Assembly: GCA_963748385.1 (NCBI GenBank)
Contig: CAVVIQ010000009.1
Span: forward strand, 124,001 to 188,000
DNA from: Rhodoblastus sp963748385
GTDB lineage: Bacteria; Pseudomonadota; Alphaproteobacteria; Rhizobiales; Beijerinckiaceae
DNA length: 64,000 nt
Direction: 5' to 3'
Shown here: piece by piece, positions 17,614-26,660 of the stretch
Layout: each line of letters starts with the position of its first letter
Numbering within the stretch: the stretch's first letter is position 1
The notes under the pieces: model-generated
What the model saw: the letters and a program-made list of their open reading frames with translations, nothing else
The model's database searches: none
Told to the model about the DNA's origin: nothing
Translations under genes and position numbers: made by a program

Positions 17614-18363
17614 TTACTCGACGCGCAAGCCGGACAGCGCCGACAGGACGCGGCGCGTCGCCGCGTCCAGCTCGCCGGTGACAGGCAGACGATTGGCGCG
17701 CTGGAAGGCCTCGACCGCCTTGCGGGTCCCGGCGCCGTAATCGCCGTCGGCCTTGACTGGCAGGCCGAGGCTCGCCAGCGCCTTCTGCGCCGAGAGCGCC
17801 ACGCGCGACTGGGAGCGCGATTTTCCGCGCGCGCCCGCCGCGCCGCGCATTTCCGGCGTCACCACGCCGTCGTCGCCGATCAGGGCCCCGAGCACATCGC
17901 TCCGATTCTCCGGGGTCGTGACGGGCGCCGGCGCGGCTTGCGACGGCGCGGCGGCGGTCCGCTCGCCCGCGGCAGGCGCGGCGAACGCGTCCTCCTGGGC
18001 CGGATCGACCGGCCTCAGCGCGGCCTGTGGAATCTGCTCGTTCAGCAGCGCGTCGATCGAAGCCGGGCGGGCGGGTGGCGGCGGCGCGATCTTGAAGGTG
18101 GCGCCGAACAAGGGCGCCGGATGGCGGCCATGCTGGAGGAACAGGGCGTTGACCACGACCGCCGCCAGCAGGCCGCCCAGCAGCAGGACGCCGAGCGCGG
18201 GCGTGCGATAGCGCCACAGCGCAGCGAGGCGCGACGCCAGGCCCGAGGCGGCCTTTTTCGGTCGCCCGTTTTTCTGGGCGCCTTTGCGCGCCGCGCCCTT
18301 TTCAGGACGGCGCGGCTCAAGCGCAACGAAATCGAAATCGGAGGCGGCGGCGATCTCACGCAA
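17614..18363 (-). CDS. Membrane protein with C-terminal peptidoglycan-binding domain
   Basis: A 249-residue protein with a basic cytoplasmic N-terminus, one transmembrane helix (about residues 56-77), a Pro/Ala-rich periplasmic linker, and a PG_binding_1 domain at about 187-245 (LASLGLPVKADGDYGAGTRKAVEAFQRA). It probably tethers the inner membrane to the cell wall. The TTG start overlaps the end of the kinase gene by 8 bases, so the two are coupled. Linkage to a kinase of the DivJ/PleC type hints at cell-cycle or envelope work, which is inference. Confidence 0.75.
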   Translation of the reverse strand: MREIAAASDFDFVALEPRRPEKGAARKGAQKNGRPKKAASGLASRLAALWRYRTPALGVLLLGGLLAAVVVNALFLQHGRHPAPLFGATFKIAPPPPARPASIDALLNEQIPQAALRPVDPAQEDAFAAPAAGERTAAAPSQAAPAPVTTPENRSDVLGALIGDDGVVTPEMRGAAGARGKSRSQSRVALSAQKALASLGLPVKADGDYGAGTRKAVEAFQRANRLPVTGELDAATRRVLSALSGLRVE

Positions 18364-20209
18364 TTTTCTTCACCTGATCGTTGGAGCGGGCGATATCGAG
18401 GGGCGCCGGGGGCAAGCCGCGCCGGGCCAAGGTTTCGATCGTCACGGTTTTCTCGATCGACGCGCGTTTCTCGCGGCAGTCGCGCGGCAGGCGGACGGTG
18501 ACGCGCGAGCCCTGGCCGGGGGCGCTTTCGAATGCGAGCGTCCCGCCATGCAGGGCGACGAGGCCGCGCACGATGGAAAGCCCAAGTCCGGCGCCTTCGT
18601 AGGGACGGTCATAGGTCGCCCGCGCCTGATAGAAGGGATCGCCGAGGCGGGGAAGGTCGGCCGCGCTCACGCCGATCCCGGTGTCCATGACCGCGATTTC
18701 GACGAAGGCGCCGTCCGGCCGGGCTTGAACCGCCACGCTGCCGCCGTCTGGCGTGAACTTGACCGCATTGGAGAGCAGGTTGAGCAGGATCTGCTTGGAG
18801 GCGCGCTTGTCGGCGACGATCTCGCCGACCTCGGCCGGACAGGCGCGCGACAAGGCGATTTTCTTTTCCTCGGCTTTCAGCCGCACGACGTCGGCGCAGA
18901 AATCGATCAGGCCGGCAAGGTCGAAATGTTCCGGCGCGATCTCGAAATTTCCGGTCTCGATTTTCGACATGTCGAGAATCGTGTTCACCAGACTCAGCAG
19001 ATGCTGGCCGGACTGATTGATGATCCCGGCGTATTCGCGCGCGCGCGCCGCATCCTTGGGCGCCATCGACGGATTGGCGAGCATTTCCGAGAAGCCGATG
19101 ATGGCGTTGAGCGGCGTGCGTAATTCGTGGCTGATGTTCGCGAGAAAGCGGTCCTTCCAGACGATCGCTCTTTCGCTTTCGACACGGGCCTGCTCCATCG
19201 CCTCGCGCGCCGCCTTCATCGGCGTCACGTCGCGCAGGATCGCCACGACAATTCCGTCCGCCGCGCGCGAACGGCGGGCCCGCATCTCCACCCAGATGAA
19301 GCGAGGAACAGGCGAGGGATTTTCTTCGATCGCTCCTGCCCGCAGCCGGAACTCCACTTCGGCGACATGCGGGCTCGCCGCCGCGTCGGCGACGGCCTTG
19401 AGAAAGGTCGGTCGGTCGGCGACCTGGATCAGTTCGAACAGCCCCCGCCCCATCAGGTCGCGCCGCGGGTGGCGGAAGGCGTTGGCGGGGTCGCTCGCCA
19501 GTTCGACCACCGAGCCGCCACGATCGATCTCGATCACCAGATCGCCGAGGGTGGCGGTCAATTCACGATAGGCGGCCGCGCTCGCCTCGGCGCGGCGGTC
19601 GCGCATCTCGCCGGCCCGCGCGCTCCAGGCCGCCAGCAGGGCGCCGTAGATCATGGCCGCGAAGACCGTCGCGTAATCAGCCGCGCCGGGGCCGGCGAGC
19701 GGATGGAGCCAGCCCAGCGCGGTGGCGGCGAACAGCGCGGCGACCGCAACGATCGAAGCCGCCGCGCCGCCAAAGGCAAGACGGGGCGCGCCGCCAAGCG
19801 CCGCTTCCAGCGGCCCGAGCAGGAAACAGGCGAGCGCCCCGACCGTGACGGCGCCATGGGCGATGGTCAGCGCGACGCCGAACAGCAGGATCGCGGCGGC
19901 GCAGATCGCCTGCGCCAGGTCGAAACGGCCCGTGCGATGCAGGACATAGACCCCGGCGAGCGGCGTCAGCAGGAAGCCGAAAGCCGCCGCGTCCCACGGG
20001 CTCGGCGCGCCCCGCGCCAGCAGGTAGAAGGGCGCGAGCGCCATGAAGGGCAGGCTGAGCGCAAGGCGAAATGCGACGAAACGGTCGCGTCGCCAGTTTT
20101 CGAAATCGAGCGGCCGCGCGCCATACCCGGCCTTCGCTGACTTTTGCCCTGAGACGCGCGGCATGGACTGGAACTCGACAGATGGAAAAGGCATTGCGAG
20201 CCTCACCAT
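18356..20209 (-). CDS. PAS-containing membrane sensor histidine kinase, DivJ/PleC-like
   Basis: A 617-residue kinase. Several transmembrane segments lie between residues 45 and 195, then a PAS domain (about 212-335), then the H-box FLANISHELRTPLNAIIGFSEML with His361. The catalytic domain has N box LLNLLSNAVKF, G1 VMDTGIGVS and G2 GAGLGLSIVRGL. No receiver domain is attached. The FLANISHELRTPLNAIIGF sequence and PAS layout match the DivJ/PleC/PdhS group that controls DivK in alphaproteobacteria; assignment to one member is not possible. Starts at 20194 or 20164 are also possible. Confidence 0.82.
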   Translation of the reverse strand: MVRLAMPFPSVEFQSMPRVSGQKSAKAGYGARPLDFENWRRDRFVAFRLALSLPFMALAPFYLLARGAPSPWDAAAFGFLLTPLAGVYVLHRTGRFDLAQAICAAAILLFGVALTIAHGAVTVGALACFLLGPLEAALGGAPRLAFGGAAASIVAVAALFAATALGWLHPLAGPGAADYATVFAAMIYGALLAAWSARAGEMRDRRAEASAAAYRELTATLGDLVIEIDRGGSVVELASDPANAFRHPRRDLMGRGLFELIQVADRPTFLKAVADAAASPHVAEVEFRLRAGAIEENPSPVPRFIWVEMRARRSRAADGIVVAILRDVTPMKAAREAMEQARVESERAIVWKDRFLANISHELRTPLNAIIGFSEMLANPSMAPKDAARAREYAGIINQSGQHLLSLVNTILDMSKIETGNFEIAPEHFDLAGLIDFCADVVRLKAEEKKIALSRACPAEVGEIVADKRASKQILLNLLSNAVKFTPDGGSVAVQARPDGAFVEIAVMDTGIGVSAADLPRLGDPFYQARATYDRPYEGAGLGLSIVRGLVALHGGTLAFESAPGQGSRVTVRLPRDCREKRASIEKTVTIETLARRGLPPAPLDIARSNDQVKKIA

Positions 20210-20519
20210 GCGCCCGCCGCGTTAAGCAGGCTCTAAAGCCGACCCGCCCGGGCGCCGCCCGCGGGGGTTCATTGTCGCCTTATGGTTTCGGCTTGGTTTC
20301 CGGCGCGCCGTCGCCGGGCGGGCGGGCGGCGGGTTCCGGGGGGTTAAATTTGCGGAAATTCGCGCGCAGGCATTTGACCGGAATTTTTGAATAAATCTCG
20401 ACGCGTCGGCGCTATCTTTCCAGCCGATGACGTTATCGCCCCTCGAACCAACCGAAGGGCCGGGCGTCGAAAACCGCCGTCCTCGCGGACGGAGGATGGG
20501 TTCGTCGAAGGCTTTTGCA
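20210..20519. other. Divergent intergenic region
   Basis: About 310 bases lie between the leftward kinase operon and the rightward small gene. They must hold both promoters, but I see no clear hexamers, operator or gene. A poor ORF extends the small gene upstream to 20427 without a ribosome-binding site. Confidence 0.4.
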
Positions 20520-20801
20520 ATGTTTCTGCTGCGCTGCCTGTTTTGGCTAGGTTTGGCCTTCTTCCAGATCGCCCAGAGGGAAGGGAGCGCGCCCGCGGCC
20601 TTTTTGCCCCCTGCAGCCGCGCAGACCTCGGCAGTCGGCCAAATGGCGGCGGCGGCCGGGAGCCATTGCCGCGCCCGGCCGGGCGCGTGCGTGGCGTTCG
20701 CCGCCGAGGCCGCGAAATTTGCAAGACTCGACGCCACGGCAAAAAGCCGCGACACGCTGACGCGGCGCGACCGCGCGCCGTCCTGGCGCGAAAGCGAATA
20801 A
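20520..20801 (+). CDS. Small membrane or secreted protein, DUF5330-like
   Basis: A 93-residue protein beginning MFLLRCLFWLGLAFFQIA, a strongly hydrophobic signal or anchor, then an Ala-rich region with two cysteines (HCRARPGACVAF) that could pair. The layout resembles the short DUF5330-type proteins of Rhizobiales, which begin with a similar LLR-FWL motif; the match is from memory and not firm. The ATG at 20520 has GAAGG spaced 6 bases; an ATG at 20496 has its GGAGG too close. It converges with mucR over a shared hairpin terminator. Confidence 0.5.
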   Translation: MFLLRCLFWLGLAFFQIAQREGSAPAAFLPPAAAQTSAVGQMAAAAGSHCRARPGACVAFAAEAAKFARLDATAKSRDTLTRRDRAPSWRESE

Positions 20802-20805
20802 AAAA

Positions 20806-20829
20806 CCCGGAGCGGCGCGCCGCCCCGGG
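20806..20829. terminator. GC-rich hairpin with T tract on the reverse strand
   Basis: CCCGG / CCGGG arms enclose a self-complementary GCGGCGCGCCGC with one mismatch. Read leftward it is followed by six T residues, the classic intrinsic terminator for the mucR-like gene whose stop is at 20883. It lies directly after the stop of the convergent small gene. Confidence 0.75.
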
Positions 20830-20882
20830 ACGAGAAAGACTTTTCCAGCCGAATCAGGAAAACCGGTTCGCGCCGGCCCTGA

Positions 20883-21299
20883 TTATTTGCGCACGCGGCG
20901 GCGCTGCTGGCCCAGGCCCATCTGCTTGGCCAGATGGGAGCGCGCCTTGGCGTAATTGGGCGCGACCATCGGATAATCGGCCCCGAGACCCCATTTCTCG
21001 CGGTATTCCTCGGGCGACATGTTGTACTGGGTGCGCAAGTGGCGCTTCAGCGATTTGAACTGTTTTCCATCCTCAAGGCAGATGATGAAATCGTTGGTGA
21101 TGGATTTCTTGATCGGAACCGCCGGTTTCGGCGCTTCGGTCGAGACCGGCGCGGCGCCGCTCGTCACGCGCAGGAGCGCGCTGTGGACATCGCTGATCAG
21201 GCCCGGAAGGTCAGAAGCCGGGACGGAATTATTGCTGACATAGGCGGAAACGATGTCCGCCGCCAATTCAATGTAGTTCTGCGTGCTTGAGTCGCTCAT
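20883..21299 (-). CDS. mucR: MucR/Ros-family transcriptional regulator, substituted zinc ligands
   Basis: A 138-residue Ros/MucR regulator, an alphaproteobacterial H-NS-like silencer of AT-rich promoters controlling exopolysaccharide, motility and surface genes. The N-terminal oligomerisation region is followed by the zinc-finger-like core CLEDGKQFKSLKRHLRT and the family tail PEEYREKWGL, YPMVAPNYAKARSHLAKQMGLG. In the Ros finger the ligands are Cys, Cys, His, His. Here they are Cys74, Asp77, His87 and, at the last ligand region, Gln91-Tyr92. Asp for the second Cys is common in MucR proteins, but loss of both C-terminal histidines is less usual. Some Ros homologues fold without zinc, so DNA binding may be kept. 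Confidence 0.9.
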   Translation of the reverse strand: MSDSSTQNYIELAADIVSAYVSNNSVPASDLPGLISDVHSALLRVTSGAAPVSTEAPKPAVPIKKSITNDFIICLEDGKQFKSLKRHLRTQYNMSPEEYREKWGLGADYPMVAPNYAKARSHLAKQMGLGQQRRRVRK

Positions 21300-21770
21300 C
21301 GCTTTCCGACTTTCCCTTGGGCTGTTTCGATTTCCTTTCCAAGACAGCGGGACGATTCACCCACTGCCCCGAATAGCCTCCTCCCGGAGCTATTCGCTCG
21401 CTACTTAGACTTCTCAATAGGGCACGGTCGACAAATTTGCAATATCTCCCGAAGGGTTAGCCTCAAATTTATTCACAAAGATGTTCTGTCTCGGCTCCTC
21501 AACTCGCGAATTGAGTGGAAGCCCGAAATAATATCCCGTTCTTTCCGGCGCGCCGCCGCGCCGGCGCGGCGCGATTATTCTCCCCGTTTCGCCGGGAAAA
21601 TAGAGAAGGCCCGGCGTTTTCAACGTTTTCGCCGCCAGGAAGATTAAGGACGAGGCCCCGCAAGAAACCGCCACGGCCGAAATCAAAAAAAATCATGGGG
21701 AAACCCGCTTGGCGAAAGGCGAGGACGGGGAAATATTGGTCCGCCTCTCACCTTAGCGAAGATCGCCGCA
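21300..21770. promoter_or_regulatory. AT-richer divergent region upstream of mucR and the oligopeptidase gene
   Basis: About 470 bases with no convincing gene; a 90-codon reverse ORF (21414-21686) lacks any recognisable feature. The first ~200 bases upstream of mucR are clearly AT-richer than the surroundings, with several runs such as CAAATTTATTCACAAA. MucR proteins repress their own promoters through AT-rich sites, so autoregulation here is likely but unproven. Confidence 0.4.
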
Positions 21771-23879
21771 ATGCCTTCCATCTTCTCGAAAGCCCTCAAA
21801 GCCCGAGCTCCCCGCGCGGAGAAGCGGCCACGCCGCCTTGTCGACCATGGCGTCGAGCGGATCGACGATTACGCATGGATTCGCGCGGAAAACTGGCGCG
21901 AGGCGATTCGCGACCCCGCCGCGCTCCCGAAGGAGATTCGCGCGCTGATCGAGGCGGAGAACGCTTATGCCGACGCAGCGCTTCAAGACCTCAAGCCGCT
22001 CAGCGAAAAGCTCTATGAGGAAATGGCCGCGCGCCTCGACGAGACCGACAGCGACCCGCCGGCGCGCGACGGCGACTGGCTCTATTACAGCCGTTATCGC
22101 GCCGAGGGCCAGCATGAGCTGATCTGCCGCAAGCCCGCCGCTGGCGGGCCCGAACAGATCCTCCTCGACGGCGACGAACGCGCCGAAGGCAAGGATTTCT
22201 TCAGCCTCGGCGACGCCGTCCATTCGCCCGACCACCGCCTCCTTGCTTTCGCCTGCGACGAGCGCGGCGCCGAATTGCATCGCGTCTACTGGCGCAACCT
22301 CACAACCGGCGCCGAAGGCGCGGACGTGGTCGAAAACAGCGACGGGACGGTCGTCTGGACCCGCAACTCCTCCGCCTTTCTGTACATGCGGATGGACAAG
22401 GACTTCCGCTCGTCGGAAGTGTTCCTGCACCGGCTGGGCGCCGACCCGTCGACCGATCGGCTCGTCTTCGCCGAAAAGGATCCCGCCTGGTTCGTCCATC
22501 TGCGCGCCGCGCGCTCGCGGAAAATGGCGATCGTCAAGGTCAGCGACCACGATTGCGCGGAAAACTGGCTGATCGATCTCGAACGGCCGGAAGCGCCCGC
22601 GCAACTCGTGCTGCCGCGTCGCGCCGGGCTGCGCTACGAGGTCGAGCCCGGCCGCGAACGCCTTTTCATGCGCACCAACGCCGACGGCGCCTTCGACTAC
22701 AAGCTGCTCAGCGCCCCGCTCGACGCCTTTCCTTCGGGCGAGTGGCGCGAAGAAGTTCCCCACCGGCCGGGGCGCATGATCTTCAATGCTTCCGTTTTCG
22801 CCGATTACCTCGTCTGGCTGGAGCGCGAGGATTGCGCGCCGCGCCTGATGGTCAGGCGTCTCGGCGGAGGCGGCGAGCATCGGCTCGATTTCGCCACGCC
22901 CTGCCATCATTTGCGCCTGCAGCCCAATTTCGAATTCGAACGGCCGATCCTGCGCTTTTCCTATTCCTCGCTCGCCGAGCCGGAGGAAATTTTCGACTAT
23001 GACCTCGCCACGCGCAAAAAAATTCTGGTCAAGCGCCAGAACGTGCCGAGTGGGCATCACGCCGCCGATTACCAAACCCGGATGGTTTTCGCGCCCGCCC
23101 CGGATGGCGAGACCGTTCCCGTCTCGATGGTCTGGAGCCGCAACCGCAAGCCCGGCCCCGGCCCGCTCCTGCTCTATGCTTATGGCGCCTACGGCGTCGC
23201 CTTGCCCGATTCCTTCGACGAATCCCGCTTCAGCCTGATCGACCGGGGTTTTGTCTACGCCATCGCCCATGTGCGCGGCGGGACCGAAAAAGGCTCGCGC
23301 TGGTACGAAGCCGGCAAGCTGGAGCGCAAGGCCAACAGTTTTTCCGATTTCATCGCCTGCGCCCGCCATCTCTGCGCGCTCGGCCTGACCGCGCCGAAAA
23401 TGATCGTCGCCGAGGGCGGAAGCGCCGGCGGCATGCTGATGGGCGCGGCCGTCAATATGGCCCCCGAGCTTTTCGGCGGCGTCCTCGCCGAAGTGCCTTT
23501 CGTCGACGTGGTCAATACGATTCTCGACGCCAGCCTGCCGCTGACTCCGCCGGAATGGCGCGAATGGGGCAATCCGATCGAAGACGCAAAAGTTTTCCGC
23601 CGGCTGTTGTCCTTTTCGCCCTACGACAATGTGAAAGCCCGGGATTATCCGCCGATGCTGATCGAGGCCGGGCTGACCGACCCGCGCGTGACCTATTGGG
23701 AGCCGGCGAAATGGGCGCAGGTTCTGCGCGAGCGCATGACCGGCGGCGGGCCGATCCTGCTCAAGACCAATATGGAGGCCGGCCACGGCGGGGCCGCCGG
23801 CCGCTTCGACGAACTGGAGGAGGCCGCCCTGCGCCAGGCCTTCGCGATCGCCGCCGTGGGCGGCGACGTTAAAGTCTGA
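21771..23879 (+). CDS. ptrB: S9A serine oligopeptidase, oligopeptidase B type
   Basis: A 702-residue prolyl-oligopeptidase-family enzyme: an N-terminal seven-blade propeller (about residues 70-415) and a C-terminal alpha/beta-hydrolase. The catalytic triad is visible as Ser551 (EGGSAGGMLMG), Asp637 (GLTDPRVTYWEPAKW) and His672 (GHGGAAGRFD). The sequence after the serine, with NMAPELFGGVLAEVPFVDVVNT, is typical of oligopeptidase B, which cuts short peptides after Arg or Lys in the cytoplasm. No signal peptide is present. The stop codon overlaps a TGATCA shared with the stop of the convergent next gene. Confidence 0.92.
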   Translation: MPSIFSKALKARAPRAEKRPRRLVDHGVERIDDYAWIRAENWREAIRDPAALPKEIRALIEAENAYADAALQDLKPLSEKLYEEMAARLDETDSDPPARDGDWLYYSRYRAEGQHELICRKPAAGGPEQILLDGDERAEGKDFFSLGDAVHSPDHRLLAFACDERGAELHRVYWRNLTTGAEGADVVENSDGTVVWTRNSSAFLYMRMDKDFRSSEVFLHRLGADPSTDRLVFAEKDPAWFVHLRAARSRKMAIVKVSDHDCAENWLIDLERPEAPAQLVLPRRAGLRYEVEPGRERLFMRTNADGAFDYKLLSAPLDAFPSGEWREEVPHRPGRMIFNASVFADYLVWLEREDCAPRLMVRRLGGGGEHRLDFATPCHHLRLQPNFEFERPILRFSYSSLAEPEEIFDYDLATRKKILVKRQNVPSGHHAADYQTRMVFAPAPDGETVPVSMVWSRNRKPGPGPLLLYAYGAYGVALPDSFDESRFSLIDRGFVYAIAHVRGGTEKGSRWYEAGKLERKANSFSDFIACARHLCALGLTAPKMIVAEGGSAGGMLMGAAVNMAPELFGGVLAEVPFVDVVNTILDASLPLTPPEWREWGNPIEDAKVFRRLLSFSPYDNVKARDYPPMLIEAGLTDPRVTYWEPAKWAQVLRERMTGGGPILLKTNMEAGHGGAAGRFDELEEAALRQAFAIAAVGGDVKV

Positions 23880-24995
23880 TCAGCCACTGTGCTCGATGAA
23901 ACGCTTCAATTCCTCCATCGAGGCGAAGCGATAGACGCCATGCGCGGTTTCCGCGTCGATCGAGCCATCCACATACATGGTGTAGCGGGCGCCATTGGCC
24001 TCATATTGCCCAAGGATCGCCGGGGTGGAGGCCGAGGCGGCGGGCTCCGCCGTCGGCTCGGCGGCGGCTTCGGCCAGCGGCTCCGGCGCGGGCTCATTGA
24101 GCGCCGAAGGCTCGGCCGGCGCCGCCGGCTCGCGCGCGGGCCTTTCAGCCTCATCCGGCGCTTCCGCCCTGATCAGTTCGTCGATGGCGGTGTCCCAGCC
24201 CGTGGCGGCCTTCGGCAGTTCGGGTTCGGCGGCGGCCTCCTCGTCCGGTTCCTCGGCGAAAACTTCATGGGCTGCGGCGTCATGGGCCGGAGCCTCATAG
24301 GTCGAGGCTTCGTAAGTCGGGGACTCATGAGGCGGGGCCTCATAAGTCACGGCCTCTTGGGGTTCGGCCTCGTCGGCGTGGGGCGCCTCGGCATGGAACT
24401 CGCGCGCAAAGGCTTCCTGGATCATGGCCTCGTGGATCTGGGCTTCTTGGGCGGCGACCTCGTCGGCGACCGCCTTTTCGAGCCAGTCCTGGTCCTCGTC
24501 CGCGCCATGTTCCTGCGGGGCTTCGGCCGGCTCTGCGGGCTCCGCCACGCGGGCCGCGCCGTACGCGGCGGTATAGGACGACGCGCGTCTCATCCAGGCC
24601 GGCGGCTGGGCGAAATCTCTTTCCGCGACCGGCGCCGCGGCCTCTTCGGCCGGCGCGGCCTCCACCGGCGCAGGCGCCGCAAATTCTTCGGCCTCGGGCG
24701 CCGGCGCCCACTCGACCGGCTCGGGCGGCGGGACAATCTCGGCCGCGGCCCCGGCCGGACTGGCCTTGGCGAGAAACAGCGCGGCCTGCGCGGCGGAGAG
24801 GGAAAGAATCCGCAATTGCCGCAGGATAAGGCCCAAGGCGATCAGGACGAGCCCGGCGCTGAAGGCGATCGTGCCCGAAATCACCATCGACCAGCCGCGT
24901 TCGACCTCGATATAGCCATAGCTGTTCACCGCGACGGCAAGGCCGATCAGGAACAGAAAGACGCCGAAGACGATGACAGTGCGATCCGCTTTCAC
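23880..24995 (-). CDS. Two-helix membrane protein with long Ala/Glu/Pro linker
   Basis: A 371-residue protein with two N-terminal transmembrane helices (about residues 8-28 and 37-59), then about 260 residues of low-complexity Ala/Glu/Pro sequence with imperfect YEAP/HEAP-type repeats around residues 215-250. A compact C-terminal domain of about 45 residues follows (ILGQYEANGARYTMYVDGSIDAETAHGVYRF) that looks folded and conserved. I do not recognise a named family. The layout suggests an inner-membrane anchor presenting the small domain on a flexible arm. The gene is monocistronic. Confidence 0.65.
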   Translation of the reverse strand: MKADRTVIVFGVFLFLIGLAVAVNSYGYIEVERGWSMVISGTIAFSAGLVLIALGLILRQLRILSLSAAQAALFLAKASPAGAAAEIVPPPEPVEWAPAPEAEEFAAPAPVEAAPAEEAAAPVAERDFAQPPAWMRRASSYTAAYGAARVAEPAEPAEAPQEHGADEDQDWLEKAVADEVAAQEAQIHEAMIQEAFAREFHAEAPHADEAEPQEAVTYEAPPHESPTYEASTYEAPAHDAAAHEVFAEEPDEEAAAEPELPKAATGWDTAIDELIRAEAPDEAERPAREPAAPAEPSALNEPAPEPLAEAAAEPTAEPAASASTPAILGQYEANGARYTMYVDGSIDAETAHGVYRFASMEELKRFIEHSG

Positions 24996-25194
24996 GCTGG
25001 CGAAAACCTTTCTCCGCGAAAGAACGTCTGGGCCGGAACGCCCCGAATCAAGAGCATAATGGCAATTTGCTAAAAATGGATTCCACGATTTCCGCTTCTC
25101 AGGCGCTTTTTAAATCCTTGCGTCGCGTAAACGATCTTTCTACCCTGCCGTCGCGCCGTTTCTCGCCGGCGCATGACAGTCTCAGGAGAAATCA

Positions 25195-25794
25195 ATGTCG
25201 TTCGTTCTAGATCCCCTGCCCTACGCCTATGACGCGCTGGCGCCTCATATGTCCGCGGAAACGCTGGAGTTTCATCATGACAAGCATCACGCGGCTTATG
25301 TCAACAACGCCAACAATCTGATCAAGGGCACGGAATGGGAAGGCCTGGCGATGGAGAAGGTCATCGTCGGCTCGCATGGCAAGAACCCCGCCGTGTTCAA
25401 CAACGTCGCGCAGATCTACAACCACGCCGAATTCTGGAAATATCTGAAGCCGAATGGCGGCGGCAAGGTTCCGGGCAAGGTCGAAAAGGCCCTGGTCGAG
25501 ACTTTCGGCTCGGTGGACAAGGCTCTGGACGACCTGGCCAACGCCGGCGTCACCCAGTTCGGCTCCGGCTGGGCCTGGCTCCAGGTCAAGGACGGCAAGG
25601 TCTCCGTCTCCAAGACCCCGAACGCCGAAAACCCGCTGATCCACGGCGCGACCCCGATCCTCACCGTGGACGTCTGGGAGCACGCCTATTACATCGACTA
25701 TCGCAACCGTCGTCCCGATTTCATCAAGACGGTCCTTGGCCATCTGGTGAACTGGGAATATGTCGACGCCCAGTACGAAAAGGCGATGGGCTGA
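25195..25794 (+). CDS. sodB: Iron superoxide dismutase
   Basis: A 199-residue cytoplasmic SOD with the four metal ligands His27 (LEFHHDKHH), His77 (YNHAEFW), Asp159 and His163 (LTVDVWEHAYY). The glutamine at residue 73 in the VAQIYNH segment is the position that marks the Fe type, so iron is the likely metal. It dismutates superoxide to peroxide and oxygen. AGGAG is 7 bases before the ATG, and the start MSFVLDPLPYAYDAL is standard. It is monocistronic, followed by a complex hairpin region. Confidence 0.95.
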   Translation: MSFVLDPLPYAYDALAPHMSAETLEFHHDKHHAAYVNNANNLIKGTEWEGLAMEKVIVGSHGKNPAVFNNVAQIYNHAEFWKYLKPNGGGKVPGKVEKALVETFGSVDKALDDLANAGVTQFGSGWAWLQVKDGKVSVSKTPNAENPLIHGATPILTVDVWEHAYYIDYRNRRPDFIKTVLGHLVNWEYVDAQYEKAMG

Positions 25795-25807
25795 TACGAG
25801 AAAACCC

Positions 25808-25866
25808 GGGCCGCCCGATAGCCCGTCTTCAGACGGGCGTCTAAAGACGCCGTATTGGGCGGCCCC
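25808..25866 (+). terminator. Three-way-junction hairpin after sodB
   Basis: A 13-base outer stem (GGGCCGCCCgATA with TATtGGGCGGCCC) encloses two hairpins: GCCCGTCT / AGACGGGC with a 2-base loop, and GCGTCT / AGACGC with a 2-base loop. The two inner hairpins share two bases and so compete. There is no U tract, so a simple intrinsic terminator is uncertain; a 3' RNA-stabilising element is equally possible. Confidence 0.5.
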
Positions 25867-25908
25867 AAACCAAGGCGCTCCGGCGCAAAAGCTTCAAGTT
25901 CGGTCTGA

Positions 25909-26655
25909 ATGTCGAAATCGCGCATGTCCTTGTTCTTCAAGAGTCTGACGTCAGGCGCTCCGGTCTGCCGCGCCGAGGCCTTCGCCCCGGAGTTGCGTTA
26001 CGACGCCGCCTTGTCGCTCGGCCAGTCCTGCATCTCGCGCTTTCACATCGACCGCATTCAACGCGAAAGGCATTTCCACCGCTACCGCCCGGTTTCCGGC
26101 TTTTTCAATTCCCTGACTCGCGACAAGGGCCACCGATGCCTGGTCGATCTTGTCGCATCGAATTTTCACCTGAGCGCGGAGGATTTCGACCTCAAGAAGG
26201 ACGACCTGGACCTCTGGCGAGCTTATGCGCCCCGGCTCGGCATGTATTTCATCCACGATTTCAAATTCACCACCGAGGACAAGGACCGGTGCCGGATCGA
26301 GATGGGGCAGCAGGCGCCGAAGGCTCTGGCGAAATACAGATATCTTGGAGACAAGTTCATCGATCTGCTGCGAAGCGATCACAGAACTCTTTTCGTCCTG
26401 ACGGATTCCACCCAGATTTCGGCCGACACCGTCGAAGACCTCGTTCGCGCCTTTCGCAACGTGAACAGCCGAGTCGATTTTTCGATCCTGCATATCGTTT
26501 TCGCCAACGACGGCGCGAAGACGATAGACCATCCCGACCTGATCGGCGTCTCGATGGACAACAGCGCGTCAAAGGACTGGACCGGAGTCCACGCCGGCTA
26601 TGACGAAGCTTTCCGGAATATTTTCATCCGTCCCGCGCTCGGCGCCAAAGGATAG
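25909..26655 (+). CDS. DUF1796-like putative papain-like cysteine peptidase
   Basis: A 248-residue soluble protein. The N-terminal half has the YDAALSLGQSCISRFHIDR segment and PVSGFFNSL, which fit the DUF1796 family (often annotated papain-like cysteine peptidase) with Cys near residue 43 as the candidate nucleophile. The second half carries RYLGDKFIDLLRSDHRTLFVLTD, also typical. Such genes often sit in surface-polysaccharide loci, and here a GT61-like glycosyltransferase gene converges 5 bases away. No signal peptide is present. The biochemical activity of the family has not been shown. A start at 25924 is an alternative. Confidence 0.6.
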   Translation: MSKSRMSLFFKSLTSGAPVCRAEAFAPELRYDAALSLGQSCISRFHIDRIQRERHFHRYRPVSGFFNSLTRDKGHRCLVDLVASNFHLSAEDFDLKKDDLDLWRAYAPRLGMYFIHDFKFTTEDKDRCRIEMGQQAPKALAKYRYLGDKFIDLLRSDHRTLFVLTDSTQISADTVEDLVRAFRNVNSRVDFSILHIVFANDGAKTIDHPDLIGVSMDNSASKDWTGVHAGYDEAFRNIFIRPALGAKG

Positions 26656-26660
26656 GCGCC

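Noticed and set aside
21414..21686. 90-codon reverse ORF between mucR and the oligopeptidase gene
   Set aside because: No domain or ribosome-binding site; it lies in an AT-richer promoter region.
24200..24420. Repeated pattern in the 24 kb region considered as a CRISPR-like or satellite array
   Set aside because: It encodes the imperfect Glu-Ala-Pro linker repeats of a membrane protein; units vary in length and there are no spacers.
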